A DNA stretch of 64,000 nt from Diacronema lutheri (Eukaryota > Haptophyta > Pavlovophyceae > Pavlovales > Pavlovaceae): positions 124,001-188,000 of the forward strand of contig JAGTXO010000056.1 in the NCBI GenBank assembly GCA_019448385.1. Reading direction: 5' to 3'. Shown piece by piece: positions 12,751-22,877 of this stretch (its first letter is position 1; each line of letters begins with the position of its first letter). The notes under the pieces are model-generated. The model ran no database searches. It was not told the DNA's origin and was given only the letters and a program-made list of their open reading frames with translations. Made by a program: the position numbers and the translations under genes.

Positions 12751-13393
12751 ACGGGCGTCGCGCGATGCCCAGACTCCGCCTCCGCCTTCCGGCGGTGCGA
12801 GCGCGTTGTCGCTGCCGCGCATAGCATCGGACGGCGGCGGCCGGCGAGTGCGCGGTGCGAATGCACGTGGGCAGGTGTGGGCTGTGTGAATGCTTTCTCT
12901 CGGTGTCTCCTTTGGCGGGCCTGTGCAGCCCGCGTGCACGATACTCTCCAACCGCTCCCAACACGGCGTGGCGTGCGCCCAGCCTCGGCGCCAGCTTGGA
13001 CGCCTCTCGGGCTGCGCGCGAGTTGTGGAAGGCGTGCGCCGGCTGGGCGAGTCGTGTCGGCTTGCGGCCGCCGAGCGCGCTGCTGACGACGCTTCCCGAC
13101 AGCACGCTCGATGCTTCCCGGCCGCCTGATTGAATGACAGAATCAGTTGCATGTTAAGGTCTTGCGGGCGCACAGTGCTGCCCCCTTAGCCTTGCCGGCG
13201 AAGAGAGGGCGGCCGCCTGCTGGCGGCGTTAGGCGGCGGCGGCAGACTGCAAGCGGCGGCAGACTGCAACAGCGCTGCGGCCATCGTGGATGCGCGCTTG
13301 GCCCGCGACTGCAACGGCGCGTCGAGCTCAACGCCTTCTCGCCATTCCGTTCCTTTTTTTTACTCGCGACAAAATCGCTCCCAAGAATATTAG
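12751..13393. other. Intergenic region, GOGAT to selenoprotein
   Basis: No supported gene was found in these 643 bp. A perfect 17 bp tandem duplication (GCGGCGGCAGACTGCAA at 13236-13252 and 13253-13269) lies about 125 bp upstream of the next ATG. Near 13352-13393 there is an AT-richer patch with a run of eight T. Short open frames here look like chance in GC-rich DNA. Confidence 0.5.
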
Positions 13394-13777
13394 ATGCTTG
13401 TCGTCATGCGCGCGCTGCTCGCCGCTGCGCTCGTCGCCACCGCCCTCGGCGCGTCCGGGCGGGTGACCACATGCTCGGGGTGACGGCTGAACAAGTATCC
13501 CGTGCTCAAGCTCTTTCTCAAGGGCTCGGGCACGGGGCCGACGGTCGGCGACGATGCCGAGGTGAACTCCTACCCCGGCCTCGCCGTCAACTTTGTGCCG
13601 GGCGCGCCGCCCGCGCTCGAGATCTTCGCGGAGGCGGGCGAGGCGGGCGAGGATGGGCAGCTGCCAATCGCCCAGAAGATCGAGCTGAGTGAGGTGGGCG
13701 GCGACCTCGAGCAGATCCGCGCGCTCCTTGCCGAGCACGGCTTCCACCGCACGCATGAGGCCAAGGCCGAGCTCTAG
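13394..13777 (+). CDS. SELENOM: Selenoprotein M / Sep15-family thiol oxidoreductase
   Basis: A single exon of 128 codons reads ATG to TAG with one in-frame TGA at 13481-13483 (codon 30), which I read as selenocysteine. Residues 1-21 form an ER signal peptide. The redox motif is CSGU followed by RLNKYP, comparable with the CGGU plus QLN of SELENOM. Downstream the conserved pattern continues: YPGLAVNFVPGAPPALEIF, then an ELSEVGGDLEQIRALL helix and EHGF, as in the thioredoxin-like fold of this family. The C-terminus KAEL resembles an ER-retention signal (human SELENOM ends HADL). Length is near the family's 120-145. A canonical SECIS lies 97 nt after the stop. Without the Sec reading the gene is split and lacks its active site, so automated annotation would miss or truncate it. 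Confidence 0.88.
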
Positions 13778-13873
13778 CGCGAGCCCCAAGCGCACCGGCT
13801 TCACGAACAGCCGCGCAACCTCGCTGGCCTGGCGGGTACGTGCGCGCGCGCTGAAGAGACCGGCGGCTCCCCG

Positions 13874-13926
13874 ATGACGCTCCGGCCGCAAAAACAAGGA
13901 ACTGCCCTTGCGCGGTCGGAGCCGAC
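13874..13926 (+). promoter_or_regulatory. SECIS element (type II) in 3' UTR of SELENOM
   Basis: ATGA at 13874-13877 faces CGAC at 13923-13926, giving the non-Watson-Crick quartet. Between them an 11 bp helix pairs 13879-13889 (GCTCCGGCCGC) with 13912-13922 (GCGGTCGGAGC). The apical loop starts with a run of five A. It then closes with a mini-stem, CAAGG with CCTTG, around AACTGC, the hallmark of form II. The helix length of 11 bp is what eukaryotic SECIS elements need. Confidence 0.85.
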
Positions 13927-14069
13927 AAGTTGCAAAACGCCACGGCGCCGCATCCGCGCGCGGCGCCCTCGAGCGCCGCGTGGCGGATGCGACGGCGTGT
14001 GGGCCGCCAGTCGCTTCGTCGCCGCTCATGTGCCAGCAACAGCATAATGCTCACGTCCGGCGCAATTGG

Positions 14070-17000
14070 TCATTTCAGGCCGACCGCAGGCAGCGGCCAC
14101 TCGTTCGTGCGCCTCACCGCGGCGGCAAGCTGCGCCTGGCGCGAGAAGAGCGGCGAGCAGCTCGCGCCGCCGCGCCCGCCACCGCCCGCCGCGCCGCTTG
14201 GCGCGAGCGATGAGCCGCTGCCGGATGCGGCCACAATGGCCGCCCTCGGCGATGGGCCGGCAGCCGAGAGCGAGCGCTGCAGCTCGGCGTACTCGGCGCG
14301 CCTCGCGTGGTCCCGCCGCGCCTCCTCGGCGCGCTGCCGCTGCAGCTCGGCGTCGAGCTCGCGCTCCCACTGGTTCCGCCTGCGCACGCCTGGCGAGCAG
14401 CTGAGCGGCGATGGCTGCGCACAATGGGTGCCATCGGCGACGGCGCGCGGTGCGTCCGCTACGCTGCCGACGCAAGCACCGCTCGCACCGCGCGCGCCGG
14501 GGAGCGCGGCCACGGAGCAGTGCGGCGCGGCGATCCCACGGCCGAGCCGCCTCTGTTCGGCGCTGCCCGACCTTCGCGCGCATCCGCCGCCCCCGCCGCG
14601 CGCCGGTGAGTGCGCGCCGCCGAGCTCGGCCTGTGTCGCGAGCTGCCTGCTGTGCTCGAGCGCGGCGGCCGCGCGCTTGCCCACGTAGCTCGACACGGCG
14701 CCCTCGTCCGCGATGCATGCGGCAGGCGGCGTGCCGCCCGCAGCGCCGCTCGCATGCAGCACGCACGCCGCCTCGTGCGACGGGACGGGGCGGAAGCTGC
14801 CGTCGACCGCGTGGCGCGCGCGCATTTGCACGTGCGCGCATGCACCGCCGCCGCCGCGCGCGCCGCCCGCGCTGCCCGAGGCGGCGGCGAGCGCAAAGCC
14901 GCCATGGTGCGCGGGCGGCGGCGGCTGCTGAAGCGGCAGGAAGAGCGTCGGGGCGGAGGACACGGGCAAAGCGCCGCACGAGCGGCGCGCGCGCGGCGGC
15001 GCGGGCAGGAGCGGCACGCGCGTGCTCGCATCGGCGGGCGGCGGCGGCGCGCGCCAAAGTGAACCTGCAGAATGGGAGCCGTTTGCGCCGAGCCGGCCGG
15101 GGCCACCACCCGCGCCTCCGCCACCTCCGCCGACGGCCGCCGCCGCGTGCGCGCCGTGTACGAGACGCAGGGCTGATTCGTTCGGCGAGAGGCGCGGCAC
15201 GCCGCCAGGCTCGACGGGTGCACGCACGAGCTGCTGCACCGGCCCTGCGCGCAACGCCTCGTCGGACGCGCTCAGCCACGCGTGGCGTAACAGCTGCGAA
15301 GCGCGTTGCCTCTCGCGCGGAGCGCGCTGTAGCATTCGCGAGAGGAAGTCACGGCCCTGCGCGCGCAGAAGCGAGGGTAGGCGCGAGGCGCGCGAGGCGT
15401 GCGAGGCGCGCGAGGCGCGCGAGGCGCGCGAGGCGCGCGCAGCAGACGGCGTGAGCTGTGCGCTGCGCTGTGCTCGGCAGCGCGCACGCAATGCGCAGAG
15501 CGCGGCGCGCGGCTGCGGCGCACGAGGGGCGACAGGGAGTCCGGCAGGGGCGGCGGCGTTTTAGCGGACGCGATTTGGAAGAGCGCGGAAATCTGCGACC
15601 CAAAGTGCGACCACGGCGGCCGGCCTGCGCGGCGGCGCAGTGGGCGCGCGGCGCGCGCGGCTCAGCACCAGCGCAGCCGCCGCGGCGGCCGAGTGCGCCG
15701 CGCTGTCACGGCGCGAGTCGCCTCTCGCCACGCCGCGCGCGCTACACTGCGCCGCGCTGGCGCACGCATGCGTGCACCAGTAACCATCTCGACCATCGTG
15801 CAGCCGAGGCTCCAGACGTCCGCCTCGGGGCCGTGGCCCGTCTGCTTGATCACCTCAGGGGCCATCCAGTATGGCGTCCCTTTGAGAGACCTGTTGTCGT
15901 GCGAGGCGCCCAACATATCAGCGAGGCGCTTGGATGCACCAAAATCGGCAAGCTTGCACACGCCCGCCTGGTCGACGAGCACGTTGCCACCCTTGATGTC
16001 GCTGCGCGCGCGGCGCGCGAGCGGGCGGCAACGCGCGCGCGCGCGCGTGACGTACGCCGCCGTCTCGCGCCGCGTCGACCACGCGCGGGCGCGCTGGCCG
16101 GGCGGGTGGCGCGCGCACCGGTGGACAATCTTGTGCGTGTGCAGGTAGTGCACGCCCTCGAGTATGTGCCGCATGTACCTGCGGCAGAGGCTCTCGGAGA
16201 AGGCGCCAAATTTGGAAAGGAGCGCGTGGATCGACCCGCCCGCGACGTACTCGAGGAAGATGGAGAGCGTGCCCTTCGCCTCGTCGCGCTCGACGCCGAG
16301 GTAGCGCACGATGTTGGGGTGGCGCAGCCCCTGAAGGCACGAGATCTCCGCCTCGATCGAAGCGAGCACCTCGGCGCCGTTCGAGCCGGCGTGCGCGCCT
16401 CCGCCCACCCCGATCGCCATCTGCTTGACGGCCATCATCTCACCAGAGCTCAGGTTGAAGCCAAGGTAGACTGTGCCGAACGAGCCCGCACCGAGCATCT
16501 CGCCGCGCTGCCAGCGCAGCGCGCTATCGGCGCCGCCGCCGTCCGCGTCACCGCCTGCGCCCGCCGAGCCGCCATCATCGCCGCCGTCGCAGCTCGCGTC
16601 GCCGACCGAGCCGCGCGCCGGCGCGCTGGCGTCGGCCTGCTGTGCAGCCTGCTGTGCGGCCTGCTCTGTGGCCTGAGCGGCCTGCGCGGCCTGCACAGCT
16701 GCGAGCGCCGAGCCGCGCGCCAGCCCGTTTGCACTGGCGCCCGTGCCGGCGCGAGGCGATCTCGCCGGTGTGCGCGCCGCCGCGTTCGGCGTGCCGCCGC
16801 CGCCGCCGTCGCGACCCGCGCCACTGACGGGCGCATCAGCGCCCGCGCCGACGTTTGCGCCGGCGTCGCGCGCGGGCGGCGAGCCGCCGGGCGATCGGTC
16901 CGGCTCGCGCTCGCCGACGCCCCAGCTCAATGGGCTCAACTGCCACGCCGCATCGCCGCCAACTGTGGCCGCGCCGGGCTCGGCCGCAGCCGCGCCGCGC

Positions 17001-17380
17001 ATCTCGCTGCACGATGCGTCGACCGTTGCGGCGCGGGCGCCGCCGCGCGCGTGCGCCGACGAGTTGGTCGCGTGCGGCCGCGCGCCGACGAGAGTTGCCC
17101 CCGTGCTCGTGTGCATCAGCTCGTTGGCGATCGCCTCAAGCTCCGACTCCATCGCGTCGAGGTCGATGCTCTCCTCGTTGTCGGCGGCGGCCTGCTGGAG
17201 AACCGCCGCGGCTGCGCGCTTGCGGCCGACACCCTGCGCGGCGGCGAGCTGCGGCAGGTCCTGCGCCGCCGCCAGCGCCGCTGGCGCCGGGCTGCCCGCG
17301 CGCGCGTCCGCGCCGCCGTCCACGGGCGCGCCGGAAGGCGCGCCAGAAGGCGCGCCTTCTCGCGAGACGCCGTTGCCCAT
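14070..17380 (-). CDS. MAPKKK-type (STE11 family) protein kinase
   Basis: Four exons: 17380-16119, 16001-15778, 15624-15524 and 15356-14070, all GT-AG, giving 957 residues. The ATG at 17380 begins MGNGVSREG, a good N-myristoylation signal, so membrane anchoring is likely. About 300 low-complexity residues precede the kinase domain (about 325-600). It shows the Gly loop GAGSFGTVYLG, the AVKQ lysine, HRDIKGGN (split by intron 1), DFGASKRL, GTPYWMAPEV, and GRPPWSHFG...FLSRMLQRAPRERQRA. This is the MEKK/ANP/NPK1 pattern. A 350-residue disordered tail ends with a basic coiled-coil segment. Upstream MAPK cascade function is inferred from the family; substrates are unknown. It diverges from the BAR/J gene. 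Confidence 0.88.
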
Positions 17381-17603
17381 GCTGTCGTTCTCGGAGTAGG
17401 AGTTGGGAGTATCGGGTCGGGTGTCACCGGTCGTCAGCAGCAGCCGCCATAAAAAAAAAAGAAAAAAAGTTGCCAACAACTCCAGCCATAAAATCCCAGA
17501 GCGGGTGTCACCACACCTCGATCTGCCGGATCGGGAGCCAGGCGTCTCGCTGGGCGTGAGCAGCTGAATCCCAGAGCGGGTGACCGGCCGCGAGCGCATC
17601 CCG
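17381..17603. promoter_or_regulatory. Shared divergent 5' region (MAPKKK / BAR-J)
   Basis: These 223 bp contain an A-rich run near 17450-17468 and a 16 bp direct repeat, AATCCCAGAGCGGGTG, at 17492-17507 and 17567-17582. The GGGTGTCACC core also appears near 17419 and 17504. These may be paired binding sites for a bidirectional promoter. Confidence 0.45.
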
Positions 17604-18931
17604 ATGGCGTCCTTATTCGCGCGTGCGCTCGACATGAAAGATCGCGTCAAGCAGGCCGCGCTCGAGGTCTCCGGCCTCGCGACACATGCGCAGGAGCCGC
17701 CGATTCCCGAGCTTGCGGCGCACGCCCTCCAGGACGAGCAGCTGCGCGCGCTCTACAAATGCGCGGATGCGTACATTCAGCAGATGAACGCGATGTGTGA
17801 CGCGAGCACGCGCCTCGCCGAGGCCCTTGACGCGTCGGTCGCCGCGCACCCGTCGCTCAAGGCCGTCTCTTCCGATTTCGTCGCGCTGCAGGGGCTCGTG
17901 AACCGCGAGCACCTCGCGCTCCTCGGCCAGATGATGCACCGCAAGCTGTTCAAGCCGATCCGCGCGGACATTGAGCAACGGAAGGAGCTCGACGCGAGCA
18001 TTGCCCAGCACAAGCGCTACAAGGCCGACTTTGAGGCGTACAAGCGGCGGGCGCACGAGACGCTCGAGAAGGAGCCGGCCAAGCGCGACACCGTCGCCGC
18101 CGAGCTCAACGAGGCGCAGGCGCAGTTCGACGAGCGGACGCGGCTTGTGGTGGGCGAGGTGGGCACGGCCATGGAGGCGCGCAGCCGCATCCTGTGCAAG
18201 GGCCTCGTCGCCTTCGTCACCATCCAGCATGCCTTTTATCACGGCTCGGAGGAAGCTCTGTCAACTCTGCTCGACAAGGTGCGCACACACTCGGCGAGCG
18301 CGCAGTTTGGCGGCATCGGGATCGTCGCGCTCATGGACCAGGCAGTCGACGACTGCCGCGCGGTGCGCGAGCACATCGCCGGCCGCCTGCCCGCCGCCGG
18401 CACGGCCGCCGAGTCCGCGGTCGCGCGCGCGCCCAGCTCGCCGCAGCCGCCGCCGCCGTCGGCGCCGCCGCATGCTGGCGCGCAGCCGCAGCGCGCGCCG
18501 CAGCCGCAGGCGCCGCGCGCGGTGCAGCCCCCGCAGGCGCAGCCGGCGCAGCGCCAGCCATCGCTCCTCGATCCACCCCCGCTCGCCGCCGCGGCGCAAA
18601 CCTCCGCAGGCGGCGACGTGGATTTGCTTGGTGGTTTCGCATCGCCGACGCCTTATCACGCGGCGCCGGCCGGCGGCGCGCGCGCCGGCGGCGCGCCCGG
18701 CGTGGGTGGCGTCGGCGCCGGCGGCGCGAGCGGCGGCCTGCTCGGCTCCGGCGGGAGCAGCGGCGGCTCGTCCTCCTTTGGGCTGCCGCCGCCGCCATCG
18801 TCGCTCAACCCGGCCAACTCCGGAGCGCCATCACCATCGCCGCCGCTCACGCAGCAGCAGCCGTCCGGAGCCGACCTGCTCGGCTCGATGGGCTTTGGGC
18901 CGTCGCAGGACGACATGTTCTTCTCTGCGCT

Positions 18932-18966
<35 letters not shown>

Positions 18967-20635
18967 GCAGCCGTGGCATGGGCAGCATCCCGCCGCCACC
19001 GCCGTCCGCCAGCGGTGACCTGATGGGTGGTATGGGCGGTGGTGGCAGCGGCGGCCTCAGCGGGCTTGACGCCATGCTCGGCGGTTTCGCCGCCGCGCCG
19101 TCGGCGCCGCTCGCCAGGCCCGCTGCGCCGCCGAGCGACAGCGACGACCCTTTCTCCGGCGCATTTGGGGCGCCATCGTTGCAGCCCCAGTCGTCGAACG
19201 GTCGTAATGGCGTCGCCCAGCAGCGCCCCGCGGCCCCGCCCGGCGCGGCAGCCTTTGGCTCCACCAACTCGTCACAGGGCCGCCCAGACCCGACGGGCGG
19301 GCTCACGCGCGAGCAGCTCAAAATGCAACGAGAGCGCGAGACCACCGACGCCATGCAGGCCACCGTGCGCGCGCGCGCGCGTCGCCTCGCGCCCTGCGCG
19401 CGCGCACGCCCCAGCGCGCGCCGCTTCGCGCCAGCTGCGGCAGCCGCCATTCCACAAGCGCGCGCCCTCCGCCCTCCGCGCTCGCCTCAGGTCGACAAGC
19501 AGCGCGAGCAGCGCATGGCGCAGGAGGCGGAGCGTGACGAGAAGCGCACAATTGGAACACAAGTGCAGGCAAAGGTGGGCGCTCTTGCCCACACGCGCGG
19601 CACGGCACACGGCGCGCGAAACCCCTGCCCTTTCCACCCCGCTCTTCGCCGCGCCGCCTCGCCTCCTGCGAGGACTCAAGCTCGGCCAATCGAGCGACCG
19701 TTGATGGCGGCAGCACGCTGATGGCGGCCGCACGCTGATCTTGGCTACCCGTCTGCGCGCCCGCGCGCCGCGCAGGTTGCGGCGTGGCGGCAGGGCAAGC
19801 GCAACATGCGCGCGATCCTCTCAACGTTGCATGAGATCGTGCCGCCCGGCACGCCCTGGGAGCCGGTCGGGCTCGCGAAGCTTGTGCAAGCGAACGACGT
19901 GAGGAAGGCAAGCGCACGCAGCAGCGGCGCAAAACAGCGGGCAGGATGTGGCGTGGGCGGCAGGATGTGGCGTGGGCGGCAGGATGTGGCGTGGGCGGCA
20001 GGATGTGGCGTGGGCGCGTGGCATTTTGAGCATCGGCGTCGGCTGGGCTGCACGCCTCGTCGCCGATCGCACCACCCACCCGCCTCCGCTCGACGGCCGC
20101 GCAACACCTGCTGCGTGACATGTCAGCGACGGCCGTGCAACACCCGCTGCGCGGCTGAGCCCCGTAACATGCGTGACATGCGTTACATTCATCCGCCCCG
20201 CCGTGCGCTCCAGATGTACCGCAAGGCGCTGCTCGTCATCCACACGGACAAGCTGCCGGAGACCGCCACGCCCTACGTAAGGCGCGCACAGCCGTACATG
20301 CGCGCCCGGTGCCCGCCCCGCCGTACGAGTGCCTGCAGATACCGAGCGCCGCGAGCGCCCCGCGCGGTGGCTGCAACGCGCTCGGCCGCGTGCGATTGAC
20401 CGGGTGCCGCGCGGCCGTGCGGCCTACAGACGCGCGCCGCGGTTGCATCGTGCGCGACCATGCCCAAAGCGAACTACCCCCCCCCTCCCCCCCCTTTCCC
20501 CTCCCCACCGCGCGCTCAAATGCATCACACATGGCTTCCTCCCGCCTGCGCCATGCCCCGCAGGACCACGTGCTCGCGCAGGAGGTCTTCGACGCGTTGC
20601 GGGAGGCGTGGAGCGCCTTTCAGCACGAGCTTTGA
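17604..20635 (+). CDS. BAR-domain protein with C-terminal auxilin-type J domain
   Basis: Five exons: 17604-19364, 19491-19574, 19776-19907, 20214-20276 and 20564-20635, giving 703 residues. Residues 1 to about 260 form a helical BAR/arfaptin-like domain that would sense or bend membranes. About 300 residues of Pro/Gly/Ala-rich linker follow, with DLLGG/DLLGS and DPF motifs of the kind clathrin adaptors bind. The C-terminus has WRQGKRNMRAILSTLHEIVP..W.PVGLAKLV, then YRKALLVIHTDK, then DALREAWSAFQ, which is the auxilin/JAC1 J domain that recruits Hsc70 to uncoat clathrin. The HPD tripeptide is HTD here. The third intron begins GC (AAG/GCAAGC). A GTGAGG nine bases earlier is an alternative donor but would drop conserved VRK. 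The role in clathrin vesicle uncoating is inferred. Confidence 0.85.
19908..20213 (+). repeat. GC-AG intron with 17-bp tandem repeat
   Basis: The intron lies inside the J domain. Between about 19944 and 20011 the unit GGCAGGATGTGGCGTGG is repeated four times almost perfectly. Later there are short CGTGACATG/CGTTACATT-like repeats (about 20115-20190). Confidence 0.7.
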
Positions 20636-20697
20636 CTTGAGTATAAAGCGTGGCTTTTGCGGACCCTGCTTGGCCATAGACCCACACAGTGGGCAGT

Positions 20698-22458
20698 TTA
20701 GACAGCGCTTCTCATGCCTCCGCGCGACTCCATGCCAACCAGCTGCCCGTCCGCACCCACCTCGGCGCACGCCGGCTCGTCGCTCTCGGACGCATCCGAG
20801 TTTGTGCCCGAGTGCTTCCTCCGACACAGCCGAATGGGCGCACCACTGCGCACGCCGGCGTAGCCCGCTGCGCGCGCTCGCCGCCACCGCCAGCACGCGC
20901 CGGCGCCGACGAGCGCCGCGACGAGCGCGGCGAGTGTGCGCGCCGATGGCGCGCGGGCGTGCGCGCCGCCGCGGTCATTGGCGCGCAGGATGAAATGCAG
21001 CGCGGCGCCGTACGGCCACTCGGGCTGGCCTGCGCCCACCTTTTCGGCGAAGACGATCTGGCGCGAGCTCTCGCCAAACCCAAAGCCGCGCACGAGGAGT
21101 GCGAGCATGTAGTGCGCGTCAAAGCAGCGCTGCGGCAGCTTGTGCTCGGGCGTGAATACGTCGCGCGCGGCGGAGCGTATCGCCGCCCACGGCAGCGCGC
21201 ACACGGCCGCGGTCGCGTCGCGCAACTCGGCGATGGACGGCGTGCGCACGTCGCGCAGCCTCTGCTTGAAGGCGAGGTAGTTTACGATGTAGAACATGGC
21301 GGAGAGACCGAAGAAGCGCATGCCGGCAGGAGGCGCCACGCCGCGCACAAATGGCGGCATGCGCGTGCACGCCGTCGACGCCGCTGCCGGCAGCGCCGGC
21401 GCCAACGGCAGCGGCAAGGGCAAGAGCTGCCTGCGCCGCGACCGCGCGCGCCGGCGCGCGCTCGCGCGCAGCCGCTCGTGCGCACGTGCGCCGAGTCGCG
21501 AGCACGGCGCGCTGGCGCATTCGAACAAGCACGCGACGAGCTGCGTGCACTCGAGCTGGTTGGCCGTGCCGACAAAGAGCGCGCGCGCCGACGCGTAGCT
21601 GTACCCTCGGTGGAAGCACGGGTGCTCGACCATCATACGACCGGCCACGCTGTCGGCGCTGTCCGTTGCACGCGTTGGCGCTTCGGCCGCGCGCGCAGGC
21701 TCGAGCGCCCCCCGCTCGCGCGCGCGCTCAACGAGCAACTCCTCAACGCGGCGGAGCGCGGCGCGGTTGCCGAAGCCGAGGTGCGAGCGGGAGAAGACGG
21801 GCACGTCGGCGCCGCCCACACGCACCTCGCGCTCGGCCGCGTCTGCACCGCCGGCGCTCGGCTCGCCCGCGGCCGCGGCCGCAGCTTCGGCCGTCGTTGG
21901 AAAGGCAATCTGCGTCGAGCCGCCGCCCAGGTCGAGGATGCCGGCGGTCGGGCGTGCAACCGTCGCGGTGGCGGTCACCTGGAGCCACATGAGCGCAAGC
22001 AACCCAAAGAAGCCCTCGTCACTGCCGCTCAGCGTCGTGAACGACGAGCGGACGATCGAAAACGCCGACGCCTCGCACGCGCGCAGTGCGCTTGCGTACA
22101 CGCGCCGCTGGTCGGCGTTGGAGAGGAGCCGCATGCCGGCGGTACCGTACAGCATCAGCGGCGTGCGAGTGCGCGCTCCTTCCGCCACATGTCGCTCAGC
22201 GAAGCGCAGCAGCGGCGCGATTGTCGCGGCGGCGTCGTCGGGCGAGCGCGCAAACGCGGAGAGCCCTGGCTCGACCTTGCTCGACGCGAGGTGCGTGATG
22301 GCGGGCATGTCCGCGTGCGGTGCGGGCGCGTAGGTTATGACGTGTACGCGCGTGCCCGTGCTGCCCGCGTCGAATACCACGGCCTGCTCCGCTCGCGCCC
22401 AGACGGCTCCGACCAACGCGACGACGACGGCCCTTGCCGCGCACAGGCCTCCCGCCAT
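20698..22458 (-). CDS. GDA1/CD39-family apyrase (NTPDase)
   Basis: One exon, 586 residues, ATG at 22458. An N-terminal signal peptide (about 1-23) precedes apyrase conserved regions: ACR1 DAGSTGTRVHVI, ACR2 LYGTAGMRLL, ACR3 SGSDEGFFGLLALMW and ACR4 ILDLGGGSTQIAF. A hydrophobic segment (ALVAALVGAGACWRW) near residue 515 is a likely C-terminal membrane anchor followed by a Ser/Asp-rich tail. The family hydrolyses nucleoside tri- and diphosphates in the secretory pathway or outside the cell. A Pro/Leu/Arg-rich insert around residues 325-365 is unusual and could be an unrecognised 3n intron. It converges on the BAR/J gene, 62 bp between stops. Confidence 0.88.
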   Translation of the reverse strand: MAGGLCAARAVVVALVGAVWARAEQAVVFDAGSTGTRVHVITYAPAPHADMPAITHLASSKVEPGLSAFARSPDDAAATIAPLLRFAERHVAEGARTRTPLMLYGTAGMRLLSNADQRRVYASALRACEASAFSIVRSSFTTLSGSDEGFFGLLALMWLQVTATATVARPTAGILDLGGGSTQIAFPTTAEAAAAAAGEPSAGGADAAEREVRVGGADVPVFSRSHLGFGNRAALRRVEELLVERARERGALEPARAAEAPTRATDSADSVAGRMMVEHPCFHRGYSYASARALFVGTANQLECTQLVACLFECASAPCSRLGARAHERLRASARRRARSRRRQLLPLPLPLAPALPAAASTACTRMPPFVRGVAPPAGMRFFGLSAMFYIVNYLAFKQRLRDVRTPSIAELRDATAAVCALPWAAIRSAARDVFTPEHKLPQRCFDAHYMLALLVRGFGFGESSRQIVFAEKVGAGQPEWPYGAALHFILRANDRGGAHARAPSARTLAALVAALVGAGACWRWRRARAAGYAGVRSGAPIRLCRRKHSGTNSDASESDEPACAEVGADGQLVGMESRGGMRSAV

Positions 22459-22877
22459 CGTTTCCGCTCGCCACCAATTGAGCTTTCGTCAGTCTGTCAA
22501 GTTCAGCAAGTGGAATCGTGGTGACAGTCCACCGCGGGGTGTGCTCGCGCAGCCACACGGGGCCGCCGCCGCGTCGTGGGGCGCTGCGCCGTGCAAAGAG
22601 AGCCGGCAGGCCCGGCACCAAGGCCCGACCGGTGCGGCCCCGACGGAAAGACCAGCCGCCATGCGCATTGCCGCGGACGCGCGCGGTGGCGACGGACAGC
22701 TCTTGTCCGCTTCCGCCCGTGCGTGTGCGCGTGCCCTGCACATCGGGCCAGCCTCATTGCCCGCACACCCACCACTCGCCCAGCACGTCAGCGACGCGAC
22801 GCCGAAGCTGCGTGGCTGGCGCATGTCCGATCCGTCCGAGACCGGACCGCGCAACGAGTGTGACGCGGCACAAGCGC
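22459..22877. other. Intergenic region, P1 to apyrase
   Basis: These 419 bp hold the 3' flank of ribosomal P1 and the 5' flank of the apyrase, both on the minus strand. Open frames on both strands have no recognisable protein and read like chance in GC-rich DNA. I see nothing else. Confidence 0.5.

Noticed and set aside
12855-13133. Short plus-strand frames between GOGAT and SELENOM
   Set aside because: No family resemblance, no splice partners and composition like chance frames.
13502-13777. A 91-residue protein starting after the TGA
   Set aside because: It would lack the signal peptide and the redox motif. Its apparent start is not ATG, and the SECIS downstream argues for reading the TGA as selenocysteine.
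19899-19904. GTGAGG as donor of BAR/J intron 3
   Set aside because: It is a good consensus but drops the conserved V-R-K before YRKALL; the GC donor nine bases later keeps them. RNA could overturn this.
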